A stretch of 64,000 nucleotides of DNA from NCBI GenBank assembly GCA_020637295.1, contig JACJWF010000001.1, positions 703,056 through 767,055 of the forward strand, read 5' to 3'. Source of the stretch: Acidimicrobiaceae bacterium (lineage in GTDB: Bacteria > Actinomycetota > Acidimicrobiia > Acidimicrobiales > Ilumatobacteraceae). The position numbers were made by a program, and so were the translations under genes. Each line of letters opens with the position of its first letter. The stretch's first letter is position 1. Positions 1 to 9,160 of this stretch are shown here, piece after piece. The notes below the pieces were generated by a model, which ran no database searches, was not told where the DNA came from, and saw only the letters and a program-made list of their open reading frames with translations.

Positions 1-86
1 TCCTCCGACTCCGGTAGCGCCAGCGCCAACTCCACGTGGTCGGCATGACTGTAGAGGGCAGCGACCATCTCGCCGCCGACCTCCAT
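1..86 (-). CDS. partial protein, possibly MmcQ/YjbR-like (cut by window edge)
   Basis: Only the first 28 codons are in the window and the frame stays open off the left edge. The visible end, ELALALPESE, resembles the N-terminal helix of MmcQ/YjbR-like (CyaY-fold) proteins, in which an ALALPG-x-EE stretch is common, but this is too short to settle the family. The ATG lies 15 bases after the stop of the SHOCT-domain gene on the same strand, so the two may be cotranscribed. No clear Shine-Dalgarno sequence is present. No function is assigned. Confidence 0.35.
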   Translation of the reverse strand, partial: MEVGGEMVAALYSHADHVELALALPESE

Positions 87-101
87 GGCGGGACTACGCG
101 C

Positions 102-797
102 TCAACCGGCGTTTGGTTCGCCGCCGAAAAGACTTGCCTTCTTTGCGTCGAATTCGGCCTGAGTCAGGATGCCGTCGCGCAAGGCGGCCTCAAGGCGCCC
201 CAGTCGATCGACCAACTGCGCAGGTGGTGGCGGCGGAGGCATGACTTCAGTAGAAGCGCCGCCCAACCCTTCGCCAATGAGAAGCCAGAATGCTCGTCGC
301 GGCCCGAGTTCTGAGGTCCGCAGGGTGCAGTCACCACGACGTGTCTGCAGCACCAGTGCGTGATAGCCCCGGTCTGTAGTCGCGTCTAGAGCAGCGCCAA
401 GCACGCCACGTTCAGCCATCCGCCACTCATGCATCGTCCTCTCCCTGGTGCCGTCAACCTCGACGCAATCGAGAATGTCGGACCAATCGAATCTCTCTAC
501 GACGACTGAAGCGGCCTTGTATCCACCCTTGCCAGCGAAGACGTTCATGGTTGAGGTGAGTGTCATCTTCTGCGGTAACACCCCAAACAACACTCCGTTC
601 TGAAACACCTCCATCTTGGCGCAGTGATCCCCACTGCCACCCAAGCCGCCCTCGATCATGCCCTGAACGAGACCTTTTGCCCCGGCCAGCGAGTTGTTCA
701 GTCCTTGCGACCACCCGCTGACAGCAGCGGCGGGCGCAGAGCCGCCTGAACGCTCTCGCATTGCTCGGTCGAGAATCTGCCATTGGTCATACCCCAT
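102..797 (-). CDS. SHOCT-domain protein of unknown function
   Basis: This is a 231-residue soluble protein. The last ~35 residues form a SHOCT domain (short C-terminal domain; LVDRLGRLEAALRDGILTQ and a following AEFDAKKASLFG), separated from the rest by a run of six prolines near residues 187-192. SHOCT domains end many unrelated actinobacterial proteins and are thought to mediate oligomerisation or complex formation; they do not define a reaction. The N-terminal ~185 residues are glycine-rich at first and then look like a beta-rich PH-like fold, but I do not recognise a family. A TAATCT hexamer six bases before the ATG suggests a leaderless transcript. It lies downstream of hsdR on the same strand with a 92-base gap. 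Confidence 0.7.
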   Translation of the reverse strand: MGYDQWQILDRAMRERSGGSAPAAAVSGWSQGLNNSLAGAKGLVQGMIEGGLGGSGDHCAKMEVFQNGVLFGVLPQKMTLTSTMNVFAGKGGYKAASVVVERFDWSDILDCVEVDGTRERTMHEWRMAERGVLGAALDATTDRGYHALVLQTRRGDCTLRTSELGPRRAFWLLIGEGLGGASTEVMPPPPPPAQLVDRLGRLEAALRDGILTQAEFDAKKASLFGGEPNAG

Positions 798-803
798 TGG
801 GCC

Positions 804-809
804 AGATTA
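804..809 (-). promoter_or_regulatory. probable -10 element of the SHOCT-domain gene (leaderless)
   Basis: TAATCT on the minus strand, six bases before the ATG at 797, with no Shine-Dalgarno between. It fits the TANNNT-plus-short-gap pattern seen at many starts in this window. Confidence 0.45.
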
Positions 810-889
810 GATGCTCGACACCGACAGCACCGATCCGTGACATCCGGTGTTGGCCTCGACAGGGGATCCTGGGCACCATGGCCGCTCGC

Positions 890-3800
890 TCAGGTGGAGG
901 TCGCCAGCAGTTCGGCCTGCTGAATCACCAGTTCGATGGCCCGCTCTTCTTTGTCGGGTGGGTAGTCCCATTTCGTCAGCAGTCGCTTGATTCGTGCTCG
1001 CATTGCAGCCCGCACCGACTCCTTGAGGTTCCAGTCGATGGTGGCGGACTCCCTCACCGCCCTCACCAGGTCGGCGGCGATCTGCTTGAGGACATCGTCG
1101 CCCATCTGGAGGACTGCGGAGTCGTTCTGGACAATGGCGTCGTAAAAGGCGACTTCGCTCTCGGAGAGGCCGAGAGCTTCCGTACGTAGATGGTCATCGC
1201 GGAGATGCTTGGCCAACTCGACCAGTTCGGCGATGATCTCAGCGGTCGTCAGGGTGCGGTTCGTGTAGCGGCGGATGGCATCGTCGAGCAGATCCGAGAA
1301 GAGCCGTGCCTGGACGATGTTCTGCCGCCTGACGGACCGGATCTGGTCGTTGACGAGACGCCGCAGCAGTTCCATCTGCAAGTTCGGGCGGTCGCCGTTG
1401 GCCAAGCCGTCGAGGAAGGCATCCGAGAGCACGGAGAGGTCTGGCCGGTCGATGCCCGCGGCGGCGTACACGTCGATCACTTCGTCGGCGGCAACCGCCT
1501 GCGACACAAGTTGGGCGATGGCTGTGTCCATCTCGACGGTGCCACCGGACCCTGGCCGGTCGGTGTCGCCCTCCCGGTCGATCTTGGCGATCGCAGCGCG
1601 GAGGTCGGCGAAGAAGCGGACATCATCCCGGATGGCGAGGGCTTCCTCTCGGGCACCGGCGAGCGCAAACGCCTTGATGAGGGCCAGGGTCTGGTCGAGG
1701 AAACGGCTCTTGCGGTCGGGGTCGTCGAGGATGAAGTTGAGGGTTCCGGCCAGTTCCTGCATCCGATCGGCGGCAGAGATATGCGGGTCGCTGGTCCAGG
1801 TGTGGCGGTGGAGGATGCCGCACACGATGTCGTGCTTCTCGATCATCACGGCGACGACCTGCTCGATCGGCACACCAGCCTGGTCACGGTCGGATGGCGA
1901 GTAGTCGGCCAGCGCATCCTTGAGGCTCTGGGCGATGCCGATGTAATCGACGATGAGACCGCCGGGCTTGTCGCGGAAGGTTCTGTTCACCCGGGCGATG
2001 GCCTGCATCAGCCCGGCGCCCTGCATCGGTTTGTCGATGAACATCGTGTTCATCGACGGGGCGTCGAACCCCGTCAACCACATGTCGCGGACGATGACGA
2101 TCTCCAATTCGTCGTCGGCGTCCTTGGCTCGGGACTTCAACTGGCGAAGTTGGTCCTTGCTGTACAGGTGGGGCTGGAACTCGGGCGGGTCCATCGCCGA
2201 GCCGGTCATCACCACCTTCACCCGACCTCGCTCAGGGTCGCTGTCGTGCCAGTCGGGACGCAGCCGCACGATCCGCTCGTACAACTCGACGCAGATCCGC
2301 CGAGACATGCACACGATCATCGCCTTGCCCAACAGCGACGCCCGTCGGTGCTCCCAGTGCTCGACGATGTCAGAAGCGATCAGGTCAAGCCGCTCCGATG
2401 CGCCGACGATCGCCTCGACCCGCGCCCACCGGGACTTGGCCCGATCGGCGGCGGTCTGCTCCTGGCCCTCCGTCACCTCGGCGACCTCGTCATCGATCGA
2501 GGCGCGCACCTCGTCGGGGAGGCGCACCTTCGCGAGGCGTGACTCGTAGAAGATCCTGACCGTCGCCCCGTCCTCGACGGCACGAGTGAGGTCATACACG
2601 TCGATGTAGTCGCCGAACACCTGGCGGGTGGAGCGGTCGGCGGACTCGATCGGCGTGCCAGTGAACCCGAGATAGGTGGCGTTCGGGAGCGCATCGCGCA
2701 GGTGACGTGCATAGCCGTCCAGGAGGTCGTACTGGGACCGGTGCGCCTCGTCGGCGAGCACGATCACGTTGCGCCGGTCCGTCAACAGCGGGTGCACGTC
2801 GCCCTTGTCGTCGGGGGCAAATTTCTGCAACGTGGTGAAGACGATGCCGCCGGAGACCCGGTCCAACAGTTGTCGCATCTCCGCCCGTGACCCGGCCTGC
2901 TTGGGTTCCTCGGGGAGGATGCGCGCAGGGGCGAACACTTCCCTGTACAACTGGTCGTCGAGGTCGTTGCGATCGGTGATCAGCACCAGCGTCGGGTTGG
3001 CCAACTCCGGTGACTTCGCTGCCTTCGCCGCATAGCAGAGCATCTCGAAGCTCTTGCCCGAGCCTTGGGTGTGCCACACCACACCACCGCGCCGGTCGCC
3101 GTCAGGGCGGGACGCCTCGATCGTTGACTCCAGGGCGGCGTTCACCGCCCAGTACTGGTGGTACTTGCCGACCCGCTTCACCAGCCCGGACGGCTCATCG
3201 GAGAAGACGACGAAGTTGCGCCACAGGTCCAGGAATCGGGACGGCTCGAACACTCCGCGGATGAGGACCTCCAACTGCGGCCGGTCAGAGACCACGGTGC
3301 GACCGTCAATCGTCTTCCACGGGGCGTAGTGCTCGAACCCGGCAGAGAACGACCCCATCACCGCTCCGAGGCCGTCAGAGGCCACGCAGACGGCGTTGGG
3401 CGTGAAGATTGCGCCGATGTCCGAGCGGTACGTCTGCAACTGATTCCAGGCACCCTTCAGCGTGGCGTTCTCGTCACCCGGGTTCTTCAACTCGATCAAC
3501 CCCACGGGCAAGCCGTTGACGAACACCACCACATCCGGTCGCCGGGTCTTGCCAGCCTGCTGCACCGTGAACTGGTTCACGACGAGCCAGTCATTCGCCT
3601 CCGGCTGCTCGAAATCCACCAGCCACGCCAACGTGTGCCGCACCGACCCATCCGAGGCCCGATACTCGACCGGCACACCCGAAGTCGCCAGCCGATGCAG
3701 CCGGAAGTTCTCCGCCATCGAGTTCTGCGACTCCGCCCGCAACACCGTCGCCACCACCGACCCCACGGCCTCAGCGGACAAGGAGGGGTTAATCCTCGCA

Positions 3801-3964
3801 ACTGCCTCCCTGAGACGACCGACCAGCAGCACCTCGTCCCATGCTGTTCGCTCTGCCGCCGAACCCCCAGGTCCGATCTCCGGCCCGTACAGCGTGTGGA
3901 ACCCGAGGGCACGGAAGTAGTCCAGGCAAGCGTCCTCGACCACACCCTCAGCGATGCCACTCAC
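890..3964 (-). CDS. hsdR: type I restriction enzyme subunit R (HsdR)
   Basis: This is the motor and nuclease subunit of a type I restriction-modification system; it translocates DNA in an ATP-dependent way and cuts unmethylated DNA far from the recognition site when assembled with HsdM and HsdS. The 1,024-residue length is typical. An N-terminal PD-(D/E)XK nuclease is visible (RPDVVVFVNG with the pair at residues 143-144, then IELK with E158 and K160), followed by superfamily 2 helicase motifs: Walker A HTQGSGKS at about 298-305 and DEAH at 405-408, then the GFTGTP motif. The GTG start overlaps the hsdS stop as GTGA, so translation is coupled. The frame is intact, but without an intact hsdS the complex may have no specificity subunit. 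Confidence 0.97.
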   Translation of the reverse strand: MSGIAEGVVEDACLDYFRALGFHTLYGPEIGPGGSAAERTAWDEVLLVGRLREAVARINPSLSAEAVGSVVATVLRAESQNSMAENFRLHRLATSGVPVEYRASDGSVRHTLAWLVDFEQPEANDWLVVNQFTVQQAGKTRRPDVVVFVNGLPVGLIELKNPGDENATLKGAWNQLQTYRSDIGAIFTPNAVCVASDGLGAVMGSFSAGFEHYAPWKTIDGRTVVSDRPQLEVLIRGVFEPSRFLDLWRNFVVFSDEPSGLVKRVGKYHQYWAVNAALESTIEASRPDGDRRGGVVWHTQGSGKSFEMLCYAAKAAKSPELANPTLVLITDRNDLDDQLYREVFAPARILPEEPKQAGSRAEMRQLLDRVSGGIVFTTLQKFAPDDKGDVHPLLTDRRNVIVLADEAHRSQYDLLDGYARHLRDALPNATYLGFTGTPIESADRSTRQVFGDYIDVYDLTRAVEDGATVRIFYESRLAKVRLPDEVRASIDDEVAEVTEGQEQTAADRAKSRWARVEAIVGASERLDLIASDIVEHWEHRRASLLGKAMIVCMSRRICVELYERIVRLRPDWHDSDPERGRVKVVMTGSAMDPPEFQPHLYSKDQLRQLKSRAKDADDELEIVIVRDMWLTGFDAPSMNTMFIDKPMQGAGLMQAIARVNRTFRDKPGGLIVDYIGIAQSLKDALADYSPSDRDQAGVPIEQVVAVMIEKHDIVCGILHRHTWTSDPHISAADRMQELAGTLNFILDDPDRKSRFLDQTLALIKAFALAGAREEALAIRDDVRFFADLRAAIAKIDREGDTDRPGSGGTVEMDTAIAQLVSQAVAADEVIDVYAAAGIDRPDLSVLSDAFLDGLANGDRPNLQMELLRRLVNDQIRSVRRQNIVQARLFSDLLDDAIRRYTNRTLTTAEIIAELVELAKHLRDDHLRTEALGLSESEVAFYDAIVQNDSAVLQMGDDVLKQIAADLVRAVRESATIDWNLKESVRAAMRARIKRLLTKWDYPPDKEERAIELVIQQAELLATST

Positions 3965-4610
3965 ACCACACCGCCCACAGCTTGCTCTGCTTCAGGCACC
4001 CGTAGGCGTCCCGACAGCAACTCGGGCAACAGGGCATCACGGAGCGTCGCGAGCGCTCTGGACTCGTCATGCCTGGAACGCCAAGCGCCGAGCAGTTCAA
4101 GGATCTGCGCATCCAAGGCCGCTCGTTCGACTGGCATGGGTATCTCCAGTCGTTTGAGGTTCCCCATCGACAACTTCGCCTGGACCGCCCCGGTTATCAG
4201 CGGTCGAACATCGGCTCGCCGAAGGGCGATGAAGGCAAGTTCTGTGGAGACTGAGCGTCCAGTGAGGACGTGGGCGTGGTTATTCACCCAGTAGCGGCCC
4301 CATGCCATCTGCGTCACGGGCGTACCGTCTTCGTTGGCCACGGAGCCATCCTCGCCAACAAGGAGGGTCACTTCGTCGAACAAGAACTCGTCGATGTAGT
4401 CGAAGACACCCGTTGCGCCGAAGTAGGGATACCTGGGGCCATTACGCATTGTGTCCCGTTCGGACGCTGACAGCGGGCGGCGGCGCTTGTTCAGGAAGGT
4501 GACAAGGTCTGCAACCGGAGCGGACTCCTCGGCGACACTGAGCGACGCCACGAAGAGAGAGTCCGCCAGTTCAATCAGTAGATCGCAGGTGCGACGGTTG
4601 GACTCAATCT
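3961..4610 (-). pseudogene. hsdS: hsdS 3' part (second target-recognition domain), cut off by ISL3 element
   Basis: This is the distal part of the type I specificity subunit. It begins at the target duplication and reads IESNRRTCDLLIELADSLF (central conserved helix), then a target-recognition domain, then a second conserved helix (RAALDAQILELLGAWRS). Joining it to the part at 6011-6553 after removing the element and one copy of the 8-bp duplication restores one open frame of 394 residues, the normal HsdS size. The stop overlaps the hsdR start. Readthrough from inside the element gives a longer frame upstream, but that stretch is not HsdS. The inactivation is therefore recent and structurally reversible. 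Confidence 0.93.
4603..4610. repeat. left target-site duplication of the ISL3 element
   Basis: CTCAATCT immediately left of the left terminal repeat; the identical 8-mer follows the right terminal repeat at 6011-6018. Eight bases is the usual duplication length for ISL3-family elements. Confidence 0.95.
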
Positions 4611-6010
4611 GGCGCTTCGGATCTGAGGGTGGGATGACGGTGTTGGTGTAGGTCCCGGGCGCGGTACAGGGGCTCTGCGAATGTGACGGTGTTCTACGTC
4701 GTCGAGTTCGGGAGCCCCTGTGGAAGTCGATCCTACGCGCATGTGCGCGCTGCTTGTCGGGCTGCCTGATGTCACTGTGATCGGGGTCGGTGACTGGCCG
4801 CACTGGTTGCGCATCGAGGTCACCGTTGTTGGCGAGCGGCCGCTGTGCGAGTGCGGCACGGCGGCGCACCGGCATGGTGTGCGGGAGGTGGTGTTGGTGG
4901 ATCTGCCGTGCTTCGGGCGGGCGACCAGGTTGGTGGTGCACAAGCAGCGCTGGCGGTGCCCGACGTGCCGTCGGTCGTGGACCGGGCAGGACCCCAGGAT
5001 CGCGTCATCCCGGTGTGCGATGACCACACGGGCAGCCCGGTGGGCGACGGTCCAGGTCGGCCGCCACGGGCGTGCGGTGTCGGAGGTGGCTGCCGATCTG
5101 GGGTGTGATTGGCACACGGTGATGGACGCGGTCGTGGTGTTCGGTGAGCCGTTGGTCAACGACCCGGCCCGCTACACGAACGTGAACGCGGTCGGGTTGG
5201 ACGAGACGCTCCACGTCCGCGAGGGCCGCTACCGGCGGCAACGCTGGTCGACCCAGGTCGTCGACGTCGAGCACGGTCAGCTGCTCGATGTGCTCGACGG
5301 CAAAGAGGTCGCCACCTGCTGCGCCTGGTTCGCAGCACGCCCGGCCGGCTGGTGCGATGGTGTCTCGTGGGCGACGCTCGATCTGTCGAACTCCTATCGG
5401 ACGGTGTTCGACACGATGCTCCCGCTGGCGGTGCAGGTCGCCGACCCGTTCCATGTCGTCCGCCTGGGCAACACGGCGCTCGATGAGTGCCGGCGTCGGG
5501 TGCAGAACGGACTGTTCGGTCACCGCGGCCGCAAGGACGACCCGCTCTACCGGGCCCGGCGGCTGTTAGTGATGGCCGCCGAGCGCCTCACCATCGAGGG
5601 CAAGGAACGACTGCTCGGTCTGCTCGCCGCAGGCGACCCCGCACGCGAGGTGTGGTTCGCGTGGAACGCGAAGGAAGTGGTCCGCCAGATCTACGACCAC
5701 ACCGACCCCGAGCTCGCCGCCGCCTGGGTCGCCGAGATCGCCCGAGACTTCACTGATGAGTCGATGCCAATCGAGGTCCGCCGGCTCGGGCGCACCATCG
5801 GCAAGTGGGCAGCACAGATCGTCGCCTGGCACCAGTCCCACGTCAGCAACGGGCCGACCGAAGCGATCAACAACCTGGTCAAGCGCGTCAAGCGCACCGC
5901 TTTCGGGTTCCGCCGGTTCGAGCACTACCGCATCCGCGCCCTGCTCTACGCCGGCCGACCCAACTGGACCCTCCTCGACCAACTCACCCCACCCTGAAAT
6001 CCGAAGCGCC
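4611..6010 (+). mobile_element. ISL3-family insertion sequence, complete, inside hsdS
   Basis: The element is 1,400 bp long with 26-bp imperfect terminal inverted repeats at 4611-4636 and 5985-6010 (23 of 26 identical; both begin GGCGCTTCGGAT). It is flanked by the 8-bp direct duplication CTCAATCT and encodes one transposase on the plus strand, opposite to hsdS. All parts needed for transposition look intact. The perfect target duplication and the restorable host frame indicate a recent insertion. Confidence 0.96.
4720..5997 (+). CDS. tnp: ISL3-family transposase
   Basis: The 425-residue transposase has the ISL3 layout: an N-terminal zinc-binding region (CECGTAAHRHG, then RWRCPTCRRSW), a helix-turn-helix region, and a DDE catalytic domain (VGLDETLHVREG, then ATLDLSNSYRTVF and the later NGPTEAINNLVKRVKR carrying the conserved glutamate). 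It starts with GTG at 4720 and stops inside the right terminal repeat. It is the only gene of the element and presumably acts in trans on the two 26-bp ends. Confidence 0.95.
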   Translation: MEVDPTRMCALLVGLPDVTVIGVGDWPHWLRIEVTVVGERPLCECGTAAHRHGVREVVLVDLPCFGRATRLVVHKQRWRCPTCRRSWTGQDPRIASSRCAMTTRAARWATVQVGRHGRAVSEVAADLGCDWHTVMDAVVVFGEPLVNDPARYTNVNAVGLDETLHVREGRYRRQRWSTQVVDVEHGQLLDVLDGKEVATCCAWFAARPAGWCDGVSWATLDLSNSYRTVFDTMLPLAVQVADPFHVVRLGNTALDECRRRVQNGLFGHRGRKDDPLYRARRLLVMAAERLTIEGKERLLGLLAAGDPAREVWFAWNAKEVVRQIYDHTDPELAAAWVAEIARDFTDESMPIEVRRLGRTIGKWAAQIVAWHQSHVSNGPTEAINNLVKRVKRTAFGFRRFEHYRIRALLYAGRPNWTLLDQLTPP

Positions 6011-6018
6011 CTCAATCT
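6011..6018. repeat. right target-site duplication of the ISL3 element
   Basis: CTCAATCT immediately right of the right terminal repeat, identical to 4603-4610. Confidence 0.95.
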
Positions 6019-6553
6019 TGTCGTCCAACGCCCCGAGCACGGCCGCGATCGCCTGTTGCTCGTGGAGGGGTGGGAGCACCACGGTAAGCCTGCGCTGTTC
6101 TGTGAGGCTGACATAGGGTGCCATGTCCGTCTCGCCCTTCCGGGAGTCGAGTTGCGCTACGAAGTCCGGCGACTCCAAGAAGCACTTGAGGAACCCTCTA
6201 TCCAGCCTGGACTCGTCGAGCGCACGCCAGAAGGTCGTCTGAGGCGAGCAGACAAAGGGCGGTGCATCCATCGGCACCATCGCGACGCGTCCGACGGTCC
6301 CTTTGTGGCTCAGCAGTACGTCGCCCGGACGACCGACTCCTTTGCGAATTCGCTGCCTGGCGACTTCATTGATCTTGGACGCTGCGACGAAGTCCACGCG
6401 ACCATGGCGGATGTCGGCCGCCCGCACGAAGGCGACACCCTCGGACACGAACTCATCCGGGCGTGGCCGGTCGTTGCCATGGTTGCCATCTTGGACCAGC
6501 AGGACACCTGCCGCCTCAAGGTCGCCGACGCTGTAGCGCCGCGAGTCAGCCAC
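6011..6553 (-). pseudogene. hsdS: hsdS 5' part (first target-recognition domain), truncated by ISL3 element
   Basis: The GTG start at 6553 overlaps the hsdM stop (GTGGCTGA), a typical hsdM-hsdS junction. The protein begins VADSRRYSVGDLEAAGVLLV, carries the first target-recognition domain, and reaches the central conserved helix (PPLHEQQAIAAVLGALDDKIE in part) where the element interrupts it. Readthrough into the element adds about six residues (to a stop at 5984), giving a product of 189 residues. Half-size HsdS proteins can sometimes dimerise and act as specificity subunits in other systems; here the central helix is shortened, so that is uncertain. Confidence 0.93.
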
Positions 6554-8135
6554 CGAGGAGTCCTTCGAGCCGTTGGCGGATGACTGCTTCAAGCCGACGG
6601 GCTTCATCGAACTCCTTGAGCAACTCCTCACGGAGACGTGCCAGCTTGTCCTCGATAGGTTCGTCGTCGGCCTCGGCGTCGGCGGCTCCGACGTAGCGGC
6701 CGGGCGTGAGGACGAAGTCGTGGGCAGCGATTTCCTCGATGTTGGCTGCCTTGCAGAAGCCGGGGATGTCTTCGTAGGGCTGGTCGGGGGTGCGGTTGCG
6801 CCAGTTGTGGTACGTCTCGGCGATGCGCTGCGTGTCTTCGGTGGACAGGGTTCGCAGGGTGCGGGTCTCCATGCGGCCGAGCTTGCGGGCGTCGATGAAC
6901 AGCACCTCGCCCCGACGGTCTCTGTGGCCGTTACCTGCCCGGTTCTTGGCGATGAACCACAGGCAGACAGGGATGCCTGCGTTGAAGAACAACTTCTCGG
7001 GAAGGGCGACGATGCAGTCCAAGAGACTGGCCTCGACGAGGCGTCGGCGGATATCGCCTTCGCCAGAGGTCTTGGAGGACAGGCTGCCGTTGGCGAGCAC
7101 GAACCCGGCCACGCCGTTGGGGGAGAGGTGGTGGATGAAGTGTTGGATCCAGGCGTAGTTGCCGTTGCCCGCTGGTGGTGTCCCGTAGCGCCAGCGGGGG
7201 TCGTCGGCGAGGGCGTCGGTGTACCAGTCGCTCACGTTGAAGGGTGGGTTGGCGAGGACGAAGTCAGCCCGTAGATCGGGGTGGAGGTCGCGGTGGAAGG
7301 AGTCGTCGGCCCGGTCGCCGAGGTCGGCGTCGATGCCACGGATGGCGAGGTTCATCTTCGCCAGCCGCCATGTCGCTGCGGTGTACTCCTGCCCGTAGAC
7401 GGAGATGTCACTGCGTCTGCCGCCATGCGCTGCCACGAACTCGGCCGACTGGACGAACATGCCCCCTGATCCGCAACACGGGTCGAACACCCGCCCGTGG
7501 TATGGCTCCAGCATCTCGACGAGCAGCCGAACAACTGAGCGTGGGGTGTAGTACTCCCCGGCACGCTTGCCTTCGCTGGAAGCGAACCCTCCGAGGAAGT
7601 ACTCGTACACCCGGCCGAGCACGTCGTCGGCCCCGTGGTCCACCTTGGTGAAGCCGATAGTGCCGATCAGATCGACCAGTTCACCGAGGAGGCGCTTGTC
7701 GATCTCCGCCCGGGCGTACTGCTTGGGGAGCACGCCACGCAGCGACGGGTTCTCTGCCTCGATGAGGTCCATCGCGGCGTCGAGCAGCACTCCGATCTCG
7801 GGCTGCTTGGCGCGGTCCTGAAGGAACCCCCACCGAGCCTCGGCGGGCACCCAGAACACATTGAGGGCCGTGTACTCGTCCCGGCTCTCGACGATCTCCG
7901 GTCGGCGGAGCGGGTTGTTGATGAAGTACTCGCTCGTCTCGTCGGCGGTGGCCGCTTCAAGGAACGCCCGACGGGACTCGAACGCATCCGAGATGAACTT
8001 GAGGAACACCAGCCCAAGGACGACGTGCTTGTACTCGCCCGCCTCCAGGTTGCCCCGCATCTTGTCGGCGGCATCCCACAAGGTCTGCTCCAGCGACTTG
8101 GCCTTTGCGCTTGCCGCCTTCCTTGGCCTTGCCAT
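6546..8135 (-). CDS. hsdM: type I restriction-modification DNA methyltransferase subunit (HsdM)
   Basis: This is the N6-adenine methyltransferase subunit of the type I system, 529 residues. The N-terminal helical HsdM domain (SLEQTLWDAADKMRGNLE) is followed by the methyltransferase domain with the S-adenosylmethionine motif DPCCGSGG starting at D218 and the catalytic NPPF motif at 296-299. It is the first gene of the hsdM-hsdS-hsdR operon and its stop overlaps the hsdS start. The start at 8135 has a GGGAG-type ribosome site. HsdM needs HsdS to bind DNA, so its activity depends on whether the truncated HsdS still works or another S subunit exists in the cell. Confidence 0.97.
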   Translation of the reverse strand: MARPRKAASAKAKSLEQTLWDAADKMRGNLEAGEYKHVVLGLVFLKFISDAFESRRAFLEAATADETSEYFINNPLRRPEIVESRDEYTALNVFWVPAEARWGFLQDRAKQPEIGVLLDAAMDLIEAENPSLRGVLPKQYARAEIDKRLLGELVDLIGTIGFTKVDHGADDVLGRVYEYFLGGFASSEGKRAGEYYTPRSVVRLLVEMLEPYHGRVFDPCCGSGGMFVQSAEFVAAHGGRRSDISVYGQEYTAATWRLAKMNLAIRGIDADLGDRADDSFHRDLHPDLRADFVLANPPFNVSDWYTDALADDPRWRYGTPPAGNGNYAWIQHFIHHLSPNGVAGFVLANGSLSSKTSGEGDIRRRLVEASLLDCIVALPEKLFFNAGIPVCLWFIAKNRAGNGHRDRRGEVLFIDARKLGRMETRTLRTLSTEDTQRIAETYHNWRNRTPDQPYEDIPGFCKAANIEEIAAHDFVLTPGRYVGAADAEADDEPIEDKLARLREELLKEFDEARRLEAVIRQRLEGLLGG

Positions 8136-8322
8136 CCAGACTCCCGACTCCCGTATTACACCTCACCTGCGAGCAGCAGGAACGGGCCAACCATAGTTCG
8201 GAGTGAATTCGGCTTGACTTGAGGCAGGGAGACTCGTCCCACTCACTTGGCGATGTGGGCAGTTGCCGTTGGCCCGTCTTCTAGTGTCGGTCGCTGATGG
8301 TCCGATGCAAGGTGGGTTGGGT

Positions 8323-8856
8323 GTGACTAGGAACATCAGGGTTCACGAGCTTGCCAGGGAACTCGGCATGACGAACGCAGAACTGCTGGCTCTGTGCGAG
8401 CAGATGGGTGTTGGCGTGAAGACAGACTCCAGCACGCTCATCGAGCAGTGGGCTGATCAGCTACGTCGTCAGGCAGAACGCGAGGGACTTACACGTCCCG
8501 AGCAGCCAGGAGACCGTAGGTCCACACGTAGGCAGGAGGTGAAGCGCGAGAAGCCGCCTATCCGACAGGAGGTTCGATCGGACGTCGATCCTGATGGGCT
8601 TCTCGCCAAGGCGCTTGAGAAGGTGCTTGCTTCCAACCTGTCGGCTGCGAGGGACTTGGATCGTCTCGCCTATCTCGTAGTTGATGCTGCAGAGGAACTG
8701 GAGGCGGCTCGCCTTGAGCGGCGGGCCGAGCGTCGCCAAGCGAAGTTGGACCTACTCATCGAGGCGTATGAGGGTCACCGGCAGAAGTTGCAGGCCGAAG
8801 GGCGGGACCTCGACCCGGACGACCTCAAGCGGCTCGAACAGCTCCGTCGGATGTAG
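8323..8856 (+). CDS. small stand-alone IF2_N-domain protein
   Basis: The first ~50 residues (TRNIRVHELARELGMTNAE and onward to TDSSTLIEQWADQLRR) match the N-terminal IF2_N helical module found repeated at the N-terminus of translation initiation factor IF-2. The remainder is a charged linker and a helical, probably coiled-coil tail (AEELEAARLERRAERRQAKL). There is no GTPase domain, so it is not IF-2. The GTG at 8323 gives an IF-2-like start; an in-frame ATG at 8305 is the alternative. A TAGTGT hexamer at 8282-8287 could be the -10 element. It is divergent from hsdM. The role is unknown; nucleic-acid or ribosome contact is conceivable from the domain. Confidence 0.75.
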   Translation: MTRNIRVHELARELGMTNAELLALCEQMGVGVKTDSSTLIEQWADQLRRQAEREGLTRPEQPGDRRSTRRQEVKREKPPIRQEVRSDVDPDGLLAKALEKVLASNLSAARDLDRLAYLVVDAAEELEAARLERRAERRQAKLDLLIEAYEGHRQKLQAEGRDLDPDDLKRLEQLRRM

Positions 8857-8866
8857 GGAGTTGCGC

Positions 8867-9160
8867 TCAGGAGTCCGAATCTTCCAGCGCCTGTTCGATG
8901 AGGTAATCGCTGAGGCGCCTGAACGTGATGCCGTTCTGCATGTCGCGGAAGGTGTAGCCCCAGGCCTCCCCGCCATAGGTGAACAGCAGAACTGCCTCGT
9001 CGTCGCTCCCGACCGTCAGCGACTCCGGGATGCCTACCCGCTTCTTCGCCTCTGACGCGGGGACGCAGCCCACGAACTCGGAGGCTTCCTCGCTGCTGTT
9101 GTCGATGTACAGGTCGCCGACGACGAAGTCGTCCTTGTTGTCCCACGTAAGGAAACTCAT
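8867..9160 (-). CDS. small protein of unknown function, coupled to XRE regulator
   Basis: This 97-residue protein (starting MSFLTWDNKDDFVVGDLYID) is not recognised. It is acidic, with no signal peptide or membrane segment. Its ATG overlaps the stop of the upstream XRE regulator gene as ATGA, so the two are translationally coupled. The pairing of a helix-turn-helix gene with a short partner recalls toxin-antitoxin or regulator-effector pairs, but no toxin fold is visible. A longer in-frame start at 9205 lies inside the regulator gene and is less likely. Confidence 0.7.
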   Translation of the reverse strand: MSFLTWDNKDDFVVGDLYIDNSSEEASEFVGCVPASEAKKRVGIPESLTVGSDDEAVLLFTYGGEAWGYTFRDMQNGITFRRLSDYLIEQALEDSDS

